The notes under the pieces: generated by a model
The model's input: the letters and a program-made list of their open reading frames with translations, nothing else
What the model was told of the DNA's origin: nothing
Database searches by the model: none
Made by a program: the position numbers and the translations under genes
Assembly (NCBI GenBank): GCA_016715895.1
Contig: JADJXH010000003.1
Span: 1,116,001-1,180,000, forward strand
Length of the DNA: 64,000 nucleotides
Direction of reading: 5' to 3'
From: Flavobacteriales bacterium
Lineage (GTDB): Bacteria > Bacteroidota > Bacteroidia > Flavobacteriales_F > PHOS-HE28
Shown here: in pieces, positions 1-9,340 of the stretch
Layout: each line of letters begins with the position of its first letter
Numbering within the stretch: the first letter of the stretch is position 1

Positions 1-1
1 G

Positions 2-1711
2 AAGACCTTCGCCCTCTACCAGCGCGCCGAGACCAACGGCACCTTCCAGTTCGAAAGCGCGGGCATGCAGAAGTACCTGCGCGAACTGAAGCCCGACCAG
101 TTCGCCGACCTCATCGCCATGAACGCCCTGTACCGCCCGGGGCCGCTGGAATACATCCCCACCTTCATCAAGCGCAAGCACGGTCTGGAGAAGATCGTGT
201 ACGACCTGCCCGAGATGGAGGAGCTGCTGCACGAGACCTACGGGGTGACGGTGTACCAGGAGCAGGTGATGCTCCTGAGCCAGAAGCTGGCCGGCTTCAC
301 CAAGGGCGATGCCGACGTGCTTCGCAAGGCGATGGGCAAGAAGGACCGCGCCACGCTGGACAAGATGAAGGGCAAGTTCCTGGAGGGAACGGCCCAGCGC
401 GGCTTCGACGCCAAGGTGTGCGAGAAGGTGTGGACCGATTGGGAGGCCTTCGCGCAGTATGCCTTCAACAAGTCGCACAGCACCTGCTACGCCTTCGTGG
501 CCTACCAGACGGCGTGGCTCAAGGCGAACTACCCGAGCGAGTACATGGCCAGTGTGCTCACGCACTCGCAGGGCAGCATCGACAAGATCACCTTCTTCAT
601 GGAGGAGTGCCGGCGCATGGGCATCTCCGTGCTGGGGCCCGATGTGAACGAAAGCCAGCTGCAGTTCAGCGTGAACAAGCAGGGTCAGATCCGCTTCGGG
701 CTGGGTGCGGTGAAGGGCGTGGGCGAAGCCGCCGTGGAGGCCATCGTGACCGAACGGCAGGCCAACGGCCCCTACAAGGACATCTACGACCTGATGCGCC
801 GGGTGAACCTGCGCGCCGCCAACCGCAAGGCCTTGGAAAGCCTGGCCTATGCGGGCGCCTTCGATGGCTTCCCCAAGAGCCACCGCGCCCACTACTTCCA
901 CAGCCCCGGTGAGGGCAAGCCCACCTTCCTGGAGACCTTGGTGCGCTACGGCCAGCAGAGCCAGGACGGCGCCGACAGCGCCCAGGTGAACATGTTCGGG
1001 GAGCTCGATGAAGCAGCGGGGATCCCGGAGCCCGCCCTGCCCGCCATCGACCCGTGGAGCGCACTGGAGCAGCTCCACTACGAGAAGGACGTGATCGGCT
1101 TCTACCTGAGCGGCCATCCCTTGGACGACCACCGCCTGGAGATCAAGCACCTGTGCAACACCACGCTGCCCGAGCTGAAGGAACTGGACAAGCTCAATGG
1201 GCGCGACCTCGCCTTCGCCGGCATCGTCACCAAGGCCGAGCACCGCATCGCCAAGAGCGGCAAGCCCTTCGGCTCGTTCAGCCTGGAGGACCACCATGGC
1301 ACGCACGACTTCATGCTCTTCAGCGAGGACTATCTGAAGTTCAAGCTCTACCTGCAGACCGGAGCATTGCTGTTCGTCAAGGGACGTGCCAGCGCCCGCA
1401 CATGGGGCCGTGATGAGGGACAGATGGAGTTCAAGATCGGCACCATCGACCTGCTGAGCGACGTGCGCGAGAAGTACTTCACCAAGCTGAACCTGAAGCT
1501 GGAGGCTGAGCGGGTGAACGACCTTCTGGCCCGCGAGCTGGGCGAGCTGTTGAAGCGCAGCCCGGGCAAGTGCCGAGTGAACTTCCAGATCGTGAGCCAC
1601 CAGGAGAACCTGGCGATCGAGGCGCCGAGCAAGGGCTTGAGCGTGGCCGTGAGCGAGGACCTGATCCGGGCGCTGGACGGGCTCGGGGATGTGATCTATA
1701 CCCTGAACTGA
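2..1711 (+). CDS. dnaE: DNA polymerase III subunit alpha, C-terminal part (5' end outside window)
   Basis: Catalytic subunit of the replicative DNA polymerase. The reading frame is open from base 2, so the gene starts upstream and about 569 C-terminal residues are visible of a protein usually near 1,150-1,250. The FQFESAGM and NALYRPGPLEYIP motifs near the start mark the end of the polymerase core. YQEQVM and FNKSHSTCYAF belong to the fingers/tau-binding region. A helix-hairpin-helix motif (LGAVKGVGEAAV) lies about residues 235-250. An OB-fold nucleic-acid-binding domain (LAFAGIVTKAEHRI) lies near 400-490. The PHP domain and catalytic aspartates are not in the window. Identification is firm from these motifs; the next gene, trxA, has its own promoter. 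Confidence 0.97.
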   Translation, partial: KTFALYQRAETNGTFQFESAGMQKYLRELKPDQFADLIAMNALYRPGPLEYIPTFIKRKHGLEKIVYDLPEMEELLHETYGVTVYQEQVMLLSQKLAGFTKGDADVLRKAMGKKDRATLDKMKGKFLEGTAQRGFDAKVCEKVWTDWEAFAQYAFNKSHSTCYAFVAYQTAWLKANYPSEYMASVLTHSQGSIDKITFFMEECRRMGISVLGPDVNESQLQFSVNKQGQIRFGLGAVKGVGEAAVEAIVTERQANGPYKDIYDLMRRVNLRAANRKALESLAYAGAFDGFPKSHRAHYFHSPGEGKPTFLETLVRYGQQSQDGADSAQVNMFGELDEAAGIPEPALPAIDPWSALEQLHYEKDVIGFYLSGHPLDDHRLEIKHLCNTTLPELKELDKLNGRDLAFAGIVTKAEHRIAKSGKPFGSFSLEDHHGTHDFMLFSEDYLKFKLYLQTGALLFVKGRASARTWGRDEGQMEFKIGTIDLLSDVREKYFTKLNLKLEAERVNDLLARELGELLKRSPGKCRVNFQIVSHQENLAIEAPSKGLSVAVSEDLIRALDGLGDVIYTLN

Positions 1712-1875
1712 AGGCCGGCCCAACAGGCAGGCCACCGCCATAAAGCGCGGCCCGGACAGAACGGGCCATTTCGTGGACCGGAGCCCCTGAGGGATCCCGG
1801 ACCAGGCGCACAAACCTTGGGATCCTGCCTTTCTGTCCGGTTAGTTTCCATGGCAAGGAAAATGCTGAGGGGGGT

Positions 1876-1883
1876 TACCTTTG
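1876..1883 (+). promoter_or_regulatory. Bacteroidota-type -7 box upstream of trxA
   Basis: TACCTTTG, followed by CAC, is a perfect match to the Bacteroidota -7 element TANNTTTG. No clear TTG -33 element was seen at the usual distance. It implies a leader of roughly 125 bases before the trxA start. The rest of the dnaE-trxA gap shows no coding signal. Confidence 0.6.
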
Positions 1884-2009
1884 CACGACCGTTGGTGGAC
1901 GGCAGGCTTCCGAACGAAGGGGACCTGGACCAGAACTTCCCCACCTTGCGGCCGCGCGAAGAACTCATAGCAACCAAACCCGGACGCCCGGCGTCCACAG
2001 CGAACGACC

Positions 2010-2330
2010 ATGGCACTTGAACTGACCGACAACAACTTTGAGGAACTCGTCCTGAAGAGCGACAAGCCTGTGATGGTGGACTTCTGGGCCGAATGGTGCG
2101 GCCCCTGCCGCATGGTGGGCCCCGTGGTGGAGGAGCTGGGCAAGGAGTACGACGGCAAGGCCGTGGTGGGCAAGCTCAACGTGGACCACAACCCCGGCAT
2201 CAGCATGAAGTACGGCATCCGCAGCATCCCCACGATCCTGTTCTTCAAGAACGGACAGGTGGTGGACCGCAGCGTGGGCGCGGTGCCCAAGCCCCAGTTG
2301 GCGCAGAAGCTCGAGGGCCAGCTGGCCTGA
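2010..2330 (+). CDS. trxA: thioredoxin
   Basis: Small cytoplasmic disulfide reductase of 106 residues, the usual size for thioredoxin 1. The redox-active WCGPC motif is at residues 29-33 within a typical DFWAEWCGPC strand-helix context. The conserved cis-proline is present in RSIPTILFFK (Pro74). The protein has no signal peptide. It is a single-gene unit: a promoter box lies upstream and a strong hairpin follows the stop. The ATG start gives the canonical N-terminus (MALELTDNNF). Confidence 0.97.
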   Translation: MALELTDNNFEELVLKSDKPVMVDFWAEWCGPCRMVGPVVEELGKEYDGKAVVGKLNVDHNPGISMKYGIRSIPTILFFKNGQVVDRSVGAVPKPQLAQKLEGQLA

Positions 2331-2390
2331 CCGGCGGCAAAGAAGCAGGCCGGGTGAGGGTTGCGAAGAGCCCTCCCATCCAAAGCGACC

Positions 2391-2417
2391 GAAAGCCCGG
2401 GACCGTCCCGGGCTTTC
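2391..2417 (+). terminator. intrinsic-type terminator after trxA
   Basis: Perfect 12-bp inverted repeat (GAAAGCCCGGGA / TCCCGGGCTTTC) with a 3-base loop, followed by CCCTTTC. It lies between trxA and the DUF58 gene. It also argues against a longer upstream start for the DUF58 gene, because such a start would place the hairpin inside the coding region. Confidence 0.8.
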
Positions 2418-2474
2418 CCCTTTCACACCAGGACCACCACCCTCACGGTTCCAGCCCGATCTTTACACCGCCCA

Positions 2475-3398
2475 ATGCCCATCGAACAACAGCACATCCA
2501 GGCCCTGAGCGCCCTTGAGTTCAAGGCGCGGCAGGTGGTGGAGGGCTTCCTGGCCGGCCTGCACAAGAGCCCCTTTCACGGGTTCAGTGTGGAGTTCGCC
2601 GAACATCGCGCCTACAACAGCGGGGAGAGCACGCGGCACCTGGACTGGAAGCTGTATGCCCGCACCGACAAGCTCTTCGTGAAGCGGTATGAGGAGGAGA
2701 CCAACCTGCGGTGCCACCTGGTGCTGGACGCCTCCTCATCGATGTACTTCCCCGCCCGAGGCGAAGCCGGCGCGTTCAACAAGGTGGAGTTCGCAGTGCA
2801 TGCGGCCGCTGCGTTCATCCAACTGCTGCGGAAACAGCGCGATGCCGTGGGTCTCACGGTGTTCCGCGAGGCGGTCGCCCTCACCGAGGAGGCCCGGAGC
2901 AACGCCGTTCACCTGCGCCACCTGACCCAGCACCTGGAGCGGCTCCTGACCACCGATGCACCGGCCCGCGGCCACCGCACCGGCCTCGTGGAGGCGCTGC
3001 ACGACATCGCCCGGCGCGCCCATCGCCGCAGCCTGGTGGTGGTGCTGAGCGATATGCTGGACGACGCCGGACGGGAGGAGGAGGTCTTCGATGCCCTGCA
3101 GCACCTGCGGTTCAACAAGCACGACATCATCGTGTTCCATGTGGTGGACCGCAAGCGCGAGCTCGACCTGGCGCTGGAGGACCGGCCCTACACCTTCGTG
3201 GATGTGGAGACCGGGGCCCAGGTGAAGGCGCATGCCGCGGAGGTGCGCGAGGGCTACCGCCAGGCCGTGGCCGAGCGCTGGCACCGGCTGAAGCTCAAAT
3301 GCGGCCAGTACCGGATCGACCTGGTGGAGGCCGATATCAACGCCGGCTTCGGCCCCGTCCTGCTGGAGTTCCTGACCAAACGGGCCCGGCTGTACTGA
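2475..3398 (+). CDS. DUF58 domain-containing protein (von Willebrand A-like fold)
   Basis: Predicted cytoplasmic protein of 307 residues. It carries the DUF58 signature around residues 50-80 (LDWKLYARTDKLFVKRYEEE) and a MIDAS-like metal site DASSS at residues 85-89, as in vWA domains. Proteins of this family are commonly encoded beside MoxR-type AAA ATPases and are thought to act in assembly or quality control of periplasmic complexes. No MoxR gene is adjacent here. The ATG used is the first one downstream of the trxA terminator. An in-frame ATG further upstream would read through that hairpin. Confidence 0.9.
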   Translation: MPIEQQHIQALSALEFKARQVVEGFLAGLHKSPFHGFSVEFAEHRAYNSGESTRHLDWKLYARTDKLFVKRYEEETNLRCHLVLDASSSMYFPARGEAGAFNKVEFAVHAAAAFIQLLRKQRDAVGLTVFREAVALTEEARSNAVHLRHLTQHLERLLTTDAPARGHRTGLVEALHDIARRAHRRSLVVVLSDMLDDAGREEEVFDALQHLRFNKHDIIVFHVVDRKRELDLALEDRPYTFVDVETGAQVKAHAAEVREGYRQAVAERWHRLKLKCGQYRIDLVEADINAGFGPVLLEFLTKRARLY

Positions 3399-3414
3399 TG
3401 TGGCCGCCGATCGC

Positions 3415-3444
3415 TTGCAAAGTCGGCGAGGGGAACTACATTTG
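3415..3444 (+). promoter_or_regulatory. promoter of tRNA-Asp
   Basis: TTG (3415-3417), 19 bases, then TACATTTG (3437-3444). This matches the Bacteroidota -33/-7 consensus and ends about 30 bases before the mature tRNA. It is the best-formed promoter in the window. Confidence 0.75.
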
Positions 3445-3473
3445 CACCCGCTTCACCGCAAGGCGAAGCCAAC

Positions 3474-3547
3474 GGACCGGTAGTTCAGCTGGTTAGAATG
3501 CCGCCCTGTCACGGCGGAGGTCGCGGGTTCGAGTCCCGTCCGGTCCG
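3474..3547 (+). tRNA. tRNA-Asp (anticodon GTC)
   Basis: A 74-base cloverleaf can be folded by eye. The acceptor stem is GGACCGG/CCGGTCC with discriminator G. The D-arm is in GTTCAGCTGGTTAGAAT. The anticodon stem CCGCC/GGCGG closes a CTGTCAC loop, with the GTC anticodon at 3508-3510. The T-arm GCGGG-TTCGAGT-CCCGT follows. The CCA end is not encoded. It has its own promoter upstream and a hairpin terminator immediately downstream. Confidence 0.96.
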
Positions 3548-3554
3548 CAGCAAG

Positions 3555-3583
3555 GAGCCATCTTCGGATGGCTCTTTCGCTTT
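3555..3583 (+). terminator. terminator of tRNA-Asp
   Basis: Stem GAGCCATC / GATGGCTC with a UUCG tetraloop, followed by a T-rich tail (TTTCGCTTT). It separates the tRNA from the kinase gene, whose start codon follows within 10 bases. Confidence 0.85.
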
Positions 3584-3590
3584 CCAGGCC

Positions 3591-5558
3591 ATGCGCGCCC
3601 TTCTTCCCCTCCTGACGGCCCTGTGCGTCATGCCGGGAGCGTCCGCGCAGGACCCCACGCTGGTGCATGGCCTTCACGCCGAGCTGAAGGCCGCCCCCAA
3701 CGACACCGCCCGCGCCGATGCCCTGGCCCGCCTCTGCTTCAACCTGATCCGGACGGACCCGGACAGTGCACGCCTGTGCGGCGAGCAGGCCCTGGTGCTG
3801 GCCACGCGGATCGGCAACCAGCGCGCCATCGGCGACGCGCACAACAACCTCGGCTGGCTGGAGGCCGAACAGGGTCGCCTGGACAGTGCGGACGCACACC
3901 TGGACCGGGCGCTGGCCGTATTCCGCCGCTCCGGCAGGCCCGAACACATCGCGGTGACCTTGAGCAACAAGGGCTGGGTGGCCGAGAAACGTGGGGATCA
4001 GGTGGGCGCACTGAACCTCTTCCTCGACGCCTTGAAGCACAGCGAGCAGGCCCGCGACAGCGCGAGCACGTCCATTCTGCTCTATTCCATCGGTGTCGCC
4101 TACCGGAAGACCGGCGACCGCGCGCAGGCACTCGACTTCCTGGAACGCTCGGCCGCCATGGAGCGGGCGCTCGGCCGCACAAGCAAGCAGGCGCATTGCG
4201 CCGTGGCCATCGGCAACACCCACCGCGAGGGCGGCGACACCCTGCAGGCCTTGAAGCAGATGGAGGAGGCCGCCGCCCTCTACGCCACCCTCGGCGACCA
4301 ACAGGGCCTGGGCATCGCGGCCGAGAACACCGGCGACCTGCTGGCCCCGCGGGACCCGGCCACGGCACTGGAAGCCTACGAGCGCGCACGAGCCCATTAC
4401 GACACGTTGCACAGCACGACGGACCTGGCCTACGTGCTGCGCAGCTTGGGTGCACTGCACCTGCGCATGGGGCAGGTGCGCGAGGCGGAGGAGGCCCTGC
4501 TGGAGGGAGAGGCCCTCGCGCAAGGCACGGGTGATGCCGAACTGCGCATGAACTACGCCTTGAGCCTGGCCGAACTGGCGCGGGAGCAGGGGGATGCTGG
4601 GGCCGTCCTCGCCCACATGCAGCACTACCTGGCCCTGAAGGACAGCCTGCAGGGGGCGGACACCCAGCGCGAGCTCGCCCGGCTGCGCACGGCATTCGAC
4701 AGCGAACGCAAGGAGAAGGACAACGCCCTGCTGCGCGCCCAGAACAGCGAGCAGGCCGAGCGCATCCGCCGCACCCAGCAGCGCCTCATCGGCATCGCAC
4801 TGATCGCCGTGCTGGCCCTTACCGCCGCCCTGCTCTTCTTCCGCAACTACAGCCAGAAACGGCGCCATGCCGTCCTGCTGGAACAGCTGAACCGCGAACT
4901 GGCCGCCAGCAACCGGGAGATCGGCGAGATCAACGGCCTGTTGGAGATGAAGCTGTTGCGCAGCCAGATGAACCCCCACTTCATCTACAACGGCCTGAAC
5001 AGTGCCGCCCGCATGACCCAGGCCGGACAACAGGTGGAGGCCCTCGCCTACCTGCAGGGCTTCGCCCGGCTGCTGCGCATGGTGCTGGACCACAGCGTGA
5101 ACGACCGCGTGACGGTCCAGGAGGAGATGGACTTCCTGCGCCAGTACCTCAAGCTCGAATCCGTTCGGCTCGGCGACCTCTCCTACGCGGTGGAAGCCTC
5201 ACCGGACCTGCTGGAGGAGGAGGTGGAGATCCCCGCGTTGATCGTGCAGCCCTTCGTGGAGAACGCGGTCTGGCATGGACTGGCCGACAAGCAAGGGGAC
5301 AGGCGCGTGGAGGTGCGTTTCGCGGCCGTCGGCGACGATGTCGAGTGCACCATCCAGGACAACGGCATCGGCCGCGCCCTGGCCGCGGTCACTGGGAAAC
5401 GCTCCAAAGGCCACGCCTCCCTGGGCATGCAGCTCACCGACGAACGCTTGAAGCTGCTGGGGCGCAGGTTGAGCGACCAGGAGGCGATCCGCGTCGAGGA
5501 CCTCCACGACGCGCAGGGCCGTCCTTCCGGAACCCGGGTCACGGTAAGGCTGACCTGA
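3591..5558 (+). CDS. TPR-containing sensor histidine kinase, LytS/YehU type
   Basis: Membrane sensor kinase of 655 residues. Its layout is: signal peptide (residues 1-20, ending GASAQ), a periplasmic array of tetratricopeptide repeats (about 30-370), a short coiled coil, one membrane helix (about 399-417, IGIALIAVLALTAALLFF), then a His_kinase domain. The phospho-acceptor is in LLRSQMNPHFIYNGLNS (His about 463). A HATPase domain has its N-box at IVQPFVENAVWHGL and G1 box at DNGIG (about 590). The ATG chosen is the first after the tRNA terminator and opens the signal peptide. It pairs with the LytTR regulator encoded downstream; the activating signal is unknown. Confidence 0.93.
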   Translation: MRALLPLLTALCVMPGASAQDPTLVHGLHAELKAAPNDTARADALARLCFNLIRTDPDSARLCGEQALVLATRIGNQRAIGDAHNNLGWLEAEQGRLDSADAHLDRALAVFRRSGRPEHIAVTLSNKGWVAEKRGDQVGALNLFLDALKHSEQARDSASTSILLYSIGVAYRKTGDRAQALDFLERSAAMERALGRTSKQAHCAVAIGNTHREGGDTLQALKQMEEAAALYATLGDQQGLGIAAENTGDLLAPRDPATALEAYERARAHYDTLHSTTDLAYVLRSLGALHLRMGQVREAEEALLEGEALAQGTGDAELRMNYALSLAELAREQGDAGAVLAHMQHYLALKDSLQGADTQRELARLRTAFDSERKEKDNALLRAQNSEQAERIRRTQQRLIGIALIAVLALTAALLFFRNYSQKRRHAVLLEQLNRELAASNREIGEINGLLEMKLLRSQMNPHFIYNGLNSAARMTQAGQQVEALAYLQGFARLLRMVLDHSVNDRVTVQEEMDFLRQYLKLESVRLGDLSYAVEASPDLLEEEVEIPALIVQPFVENAVWHGLADKQGDRRVEVRFAAVGDDVECTIQDNGIGRALAAVTGKRSKGHASLGMQLTDERLKLLGRRLSDQEAIRVEDLHDAQGRPSGTRVTVRLT

Positions 5559-5715
5559 GCCGCCCCCTATGCCCCGCCCGCCGGCTCAAGCGCAGCTGCG
5601 GGAACCGGGAGACATGCCCCCTTCGGCCCATGGTGCTTCAGCGCGACCTGCGGCTCTGGTGCGCAGATACCGGGTGCATGGGGCCTTCTATCTTGCGGGC
5701 ACCAACACCGGCGGG

Positions 5716-6450
5716 ATGATCGGCGCCTTGATCGTGGACGATGACGTCGCCAATCGCGACTATCTGCGTTCATTGCTGACGGCGCATCCCGAGGTGCAAG
5801 TGGTCGGCGAAGCCCAGGACATCGCACAGGCCGCCGAGCGCATCAGCGATCGGAAGCCGGACGTGCTCTTCCTGGACGTGGAGATGCCCGGGGGAACGGG
5901 CTTCGACCTCCTCCAGCGACTGGGCAGCTGGCCCTTCGAGGTCATCTTCTGCACCGGTTTCCAGCGCTACGCCATCCAGGCCATCCGCTTCAGCGCGCTG
6001 GACTACCTGCTGAAACCCGTGCAGCCCGATGAGCTCGCCGAGGCCCTGAGGCGCTACCGGAGCAAACACCCGGATGGCGACCGCGCCACCCTGCAGCGGC
6101 AGTTCCTGGAGAACATCCGTCAGCGCGACGAACAGCACCTCAAGCTCACGCTCACCACCGGCGACCGCACCTATTTCGTGGCCCCCGCCGAGCTGAGCCA
6201 CTGCACCGCGGACGACAATTACACCCAGCTGCACACCGTGGACGGACGGCGCTATGTGAGCGCGCGGACCTTGAAGGACTATGAGGACATGCTGGCCCCC
6301 TTGGGGTTCCTGCGCGTGCACCGAAGCGCGTTGGTCAACAAGGCGCAGATCGATCATGTGGACGCCGGCCATGTGGTCTTGAGGAGCGATGTGCGCGTGG
6401 AGGTCAGCCGCAGGAAGAAGGAGGAGGTGATGAAGGCGCTGGCCGGTTGA
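5716..6450 (+). CDS. LytTR-family response regulator
   Basis: DNA-binding response regulator of 244 residues. The receiver domain has acidic residues D8-D10, phospho-acceptor Asp54 in LFLDVEMPG, and the conserved lysine in LDYLLKPV. The LytTR DNA-binding domain covers roughly residues 130-240 (ADDNYTQLHTVDGRRYVSAR, FLRVHRSALVNKAQI). It sits 157 bases after the LytS-type kinase on the same strand and is its likely partner. TATCTTGC at 5689-5696, 19 bases before the ATG, is a plausible -7 box, so it may be transcribed separately. In-frame upstream ATGs lack receiver-domain similarity and were not used. Confidence 0.93.
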   Translation: MIGALIVDDDVANRDYLRSLLTAHPEVQVVGEAQDIAQAAERISDRKPDVLFLDVEMPGGTGFDLLQRLGSWPFEVIFCTGFQRYAIQAIRFSALDYLLKPVQPDELAEALRRYRSKHPDGDRATLQRQFLENIRQRDEQHLKLTLTTGDRTYFVAPAELSHCTADDNYTQLHTVDGRRYVSARTLKDYEDMLAPLGFLRVHRSALVNKAQIDHVDAGHVVLRSDVRVEVSRRKKEEVMKALAG

Positions 6451-6538
6451 GCCGCTCGCTCAGGGCGACGACCGCTCCCTCGGAGGCGCTTTCCTGCGGA
6501 TGCCGGCGGCCGTTAGTTCGGGGCACGAACCTCGAACC

Positions 6539-8215
6539 ATGCGCCTCTTCACGATCTCCCTCGCCACCCTCCTTGCCGTCGGTCTCCACGCCCAATGGCC
6601 CACGGACCCCAACGCCCCGTTGGTGGTCTGCGATGATGCCAGCAACCAGACCGACCTGCGGTTGGTGGCCGACGGCGTGGGCGGCTGGTACGTGCTCTGG
6701 CGCGACAACCGGCTGGCCAACGACCGGTACGCCGTCTTCGGACAGCGGCTCGATGCGCAGGGCAACCTGCTGTGGGAGCCCGAAGGCCGCCTCATTCAGG
6801 AGGTGACCGGCCGCAGCATCAACATGATCGGGGTGAACCGCATGAGCGACAACAAGCTCTTCCTGGCCTACATCAGCGGGGCCGGTACCAGTGGTGCCGA
6901 CACCGTGCGTGCCATGGCGTACGACAGCGAGGCGGTGCCGGCCTGGTCCCAGCCCACCCTGCTCGCCTATCCGGGCCCCTTGCCCGGCGGCGGCACCTCC
7001 GGCGGCAACTACTACCCGCGGGTGGTGCCTGTGCTCAATGGCGTCTTCGTGGGCTGGGGGGCGAACCCCATCGGCGCCGCGGATTATGTGCATATCGCCC
7101 GGATCCTGAACGACGGCACCAATGTGATGCCGGAGCAGGGCGTGGAGGTGGCCAGCTTGAACAACTCCATTGTGACCGGGCCGTGGACCATGCGGCATGA
7201 CCTTGCCGGCGGGCTGTTGTTGGAGGAACGCTGGGGGAACGGAGCGGGAGCGCCGCTTCGCGCCATGCGCGTGGACAGCATGGGCGTGGAGCTATGGCCC
7301 GCGCTGCTGGAGGTCAGCGCCAACAGCCCCGGATTGGGCTATGAATGGAGCACAGCCGTGGCCCCCAATGCGCGCGTCAACTCCGTGTGGGGATATGGGG
7401 CCGACCTGCGCATGGGCATCTATGATACCACCGGCGTGCTCTTCAACACCGCGGCGTCGATCCCGGTGTGCCTGCAGGCCGACGTGCAGGAGAACCCCTT
7501 TGTGGTGCAGTCGGCCACAGGGACCACGGTGTTCTGGGCGGACAACCGCAGTTCGGCGGGCACCGGCCGGCAGGTGTTCATGCAGCGCTTCGATGCCACC
7601 GGCACCCCGTTGCTGGCCACCGATGGCGTGCTGGCCATGCAGTGCGACGGCAACCTGAACGGCTTCCCCCGTGCGATCGCCGCGGAGGACAGCACCCACA
7701 TCGTGGCCCTCTTCACCTCGGCGAACCTCCAGGGAGGAACGGCCGGGTTCCGGGTGGGGCGGATAACGGCCGGCGGCACCAACCTGTGGAGCGACACCAC
7801 GCGCTTCTGCACGCCGGCGCTCGGCCCCAACGGCGGCACCGACTTCGGCATGACGAGCGACGGCGACGGCGGGGTGATGGCCGTGTGGTTCAACGGGGCC
7901 AACGATGCCATCTATGCGGCGCGTCTGGACCGCAACGGGCGCATGGGCGACTTCACGAGCGTGCCGGAGCTGGACCGCGACGAGCTGCGCGTGCATCCCA
8001 ACCCGGCCACCGATCGCATCACCTTCACCAAGGACCCGTCCGATCGGCCTGCTGAGCTGCGGCTTTTCGACACCCAGGGTCGGCTCGCGCGAACGGCCAT
8101 CTCCCCGGACGGCTCCCTGGACATCCATGACCTGGACAGTGGGCCCTACCTGCTGCAGGTCCGCACCAAGGACGGTGTGCGCACCGCCAGGTTCATCAAA
8201 AACCAACTGCCCTGA
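6539..8215 (+). CDS. secreted protein with T9SS C-terminal sorting domain
   Basis: Exported protein of 558 residues. A signal peptide (MRLFTISLATLLAVGLHAQ) leads into a long region with recurring 'VLWRDNR', 'VFWADNRS' and 'VAVWFNGAND' type strands, which suggests a beta-propeller-like body. The C-terminal 80 residues form a type A T9SS sorting domain (VHPNPATDRITF, LRLFDTQGRLAR, GPYLLQVRTKDG, ending FIKNQLP). It should be exported by the T9SS and anchored at the surface or released. Function beyond that is unknown. The lipoprotein gene starts 2 bases after its stop, so the two are probably co-transcribed. Confidence 0.85.
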   Translation: MRLFTISLATLLAVGLHAQWPTDPNAPLVVCDDASNQTDLRLVADGVGGWYVLWRDNRLANDRYAVFGQRLDAQGNLLWEPEGRLIQEVTGRSINMIGVNRMSDNKLFLAYISGAGTSGADTVRAMAYDSEAVPAWSQPTLLAYPGPLPGGGTSGGNYYPRVVPVLNGVFVGWGANPIGAADYVHIARILNDGTNVMPEQGVEVASLNNSIVTGPWTMRHDLAGGLLLEERWGNGAGAPLRAMRVDSMGVELWPALLEVSANSPGLGYEWSTAVAPNARVNSVWGYGADLRMGIYDTTGVLFNTAASIPVCLQADVQENPFVVQSATGTTVFWADNRSSAGTGRQVFMQRFDATGTPLLATDGVLAMQCDGNLNGFPRAIAAEDSTHIVALFTSANLQGGTAGFRVGRITAGGTNLWSDTTRFCTPALGPNGGTDFGMTSDGDGGVMAVWFNGANDAIYAARLDRNGRMGDFTSVPELDRDELRVHPNPATDRITFTKDPSDRPAELRLFDTQGRLARTAISPDGSLDIHDLDSGPYLLQVRTKDGVRTARFIKNQLP

Positions 8216-8217
8216 CC

Positions 8218-9195
8218 ATGCGCAGCTCCATTCCCGCCCTGTCGATCATGCTCTTCATCAGCGCCTGCCAGAAGGACGACCCTTCACCGGGCGGCTCCAC
8301 TGGTGGCGGAACTGGCGGCCCGGGCACGGGTGCCGGGCTCATCAGCAGCTGGTCGCCGCAAAAGCCCTACGTGGATGAGGCCATCACGTTCGTCGGCGGC
8401 CCCTTCCCCACCGCACCGAACGCGATCACGATCACCTCCAATGGGCTGCCCTTGGAGATCATCGGCAATACCGGAACGGAGCTGGTGGTGCAGGCACCCG
8501 CAGGCACCGAGGACGACATGGTGGTCTGGTATTCCACGGTCCTGATCGCTACGGCCACCGATACGGCGGAGATCTACCCCTTCTTCTGGAAGAAGCGCAT
8601 GGACGTCACCTTCTTCGCGGACAACCTGGACGAGACCTTGAACGGACAGCCGGCGCGTGCAGGAGATTCGTTGCGCTTCAACGGATCCGGGTTCACGACC
8701 TCGGGCATGACCGTATCGATCAACGGCCAGCCCATCACCACGCCGGTCGGCGTCGACTCCTCCTTCTGGTGCAACTTGCGGTTCAGGGTGCCGCTCAGCC
8801 TGGCCTCGGGCAACGATGAATCCGTGGTGACCCCGGCCTTGCTTACCGCCACCAATGCGGATGGCCGCACGGATACACTGACGTTCACCTTCGCACCCAC
8901 ACCGCGGATGGACCTGTACGAGATCATCCTTTTGGGCGGTGGGTACACCTTCGATATCTCGGACATGAGCAGCGGCGCCCAGGTGCTCAACTTCGAGGTG
9001 CGCGGCCGCCATCTCCGATCCGATGTGAACTGGAGCCTGCAGGGGCCAAGTCCGGCGAGCGGCACGCTGGGCGTAGGCGGCTATCCGAGCACGGCAGCGC
9101 TCACCGTGGATCCGGCGTCCATGGCGCCCGGAACCTACACGCTCTCCGTGGGCGGGTTCTTCGGCGTCCACATCGGATTCGCGCTGGTCCCTTGA
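8218..9195 (+). CDS. lipoprotein with IPT/TIG-like repeats
   Basis: Protein of 325 residues with a lipoprotein signal peptide. The lipobox ISAC puts the lipidated Cys at about residue 17, followed by a Gly/Ser/Thr-rich linker (PGGSTGGGTGGPG). The body has at least two immunoglobulin-like IPT/TIG segments: 'PYVDEAITFVGGPFPTAPNA' near 45-65 and 'DSLRFNGSGFTTSGMTVSIN' near 155-175. It is immediately downstream of the T9SS-sorted protein gene and likely in the same transcript. The role is unknown; an outer-membrane or surface lipoprotein is the best guess. Confidence 0.8.
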   Translation: MRSSIPALSIMLFISACQKDDPSPGGSTGGGTGGPGTGAGLISSWSPQKPYVDEAITFVGGPFPTAPNAITITSNGLPLEIIGNTGTELVVQAPAGTEDDMVVWYSTVLIATATDTAEIYPFFWKKRMDVTFFADNLDETLNGQPARAGDSLRFNGSGFTTSGMTVSINGQPITTPVGVDSSFWCNLRFRVPLSLASGNDESVVTPALLTATNADGRTDTLTFTFAPTPRMDLYEIILLGGGYTFDISDMSSGAQVLNFEVRGRHLRSDVNWSLQGPSPASGTLGVGGYPSTAALTVDPASMAPGTYTLSVGGFFGVHIGFALVP

Positions 9196-9340
9196 TCGGT
9201 TCGCCGATCTCCTCAAGGGCAGCCGTCCGCCCGGACCATCGGGATGGTGACGGCGGCCGGACCGGGCCTGGTCGGCCGTCCTGGACCGGTGCACCCGGGC
9301 CGAAGCGGCATCGGCCCATGCATGCTCCGGCAGAGTCCCG

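Noticed and set aside
3498..3590. An upstream start for the first sensor kinase
   Set aside because: It would begin inside the tRNA and read through its terminator; the later ATG opens a signal peptide.
9194..9209. Hairpin GATCGG-TTCG-CCGATC as terminator of the lipoprotein gene
   Set aside because: Only six base pairs, overlapping the stop codon and without a T-tract; too weak to list as a feature.
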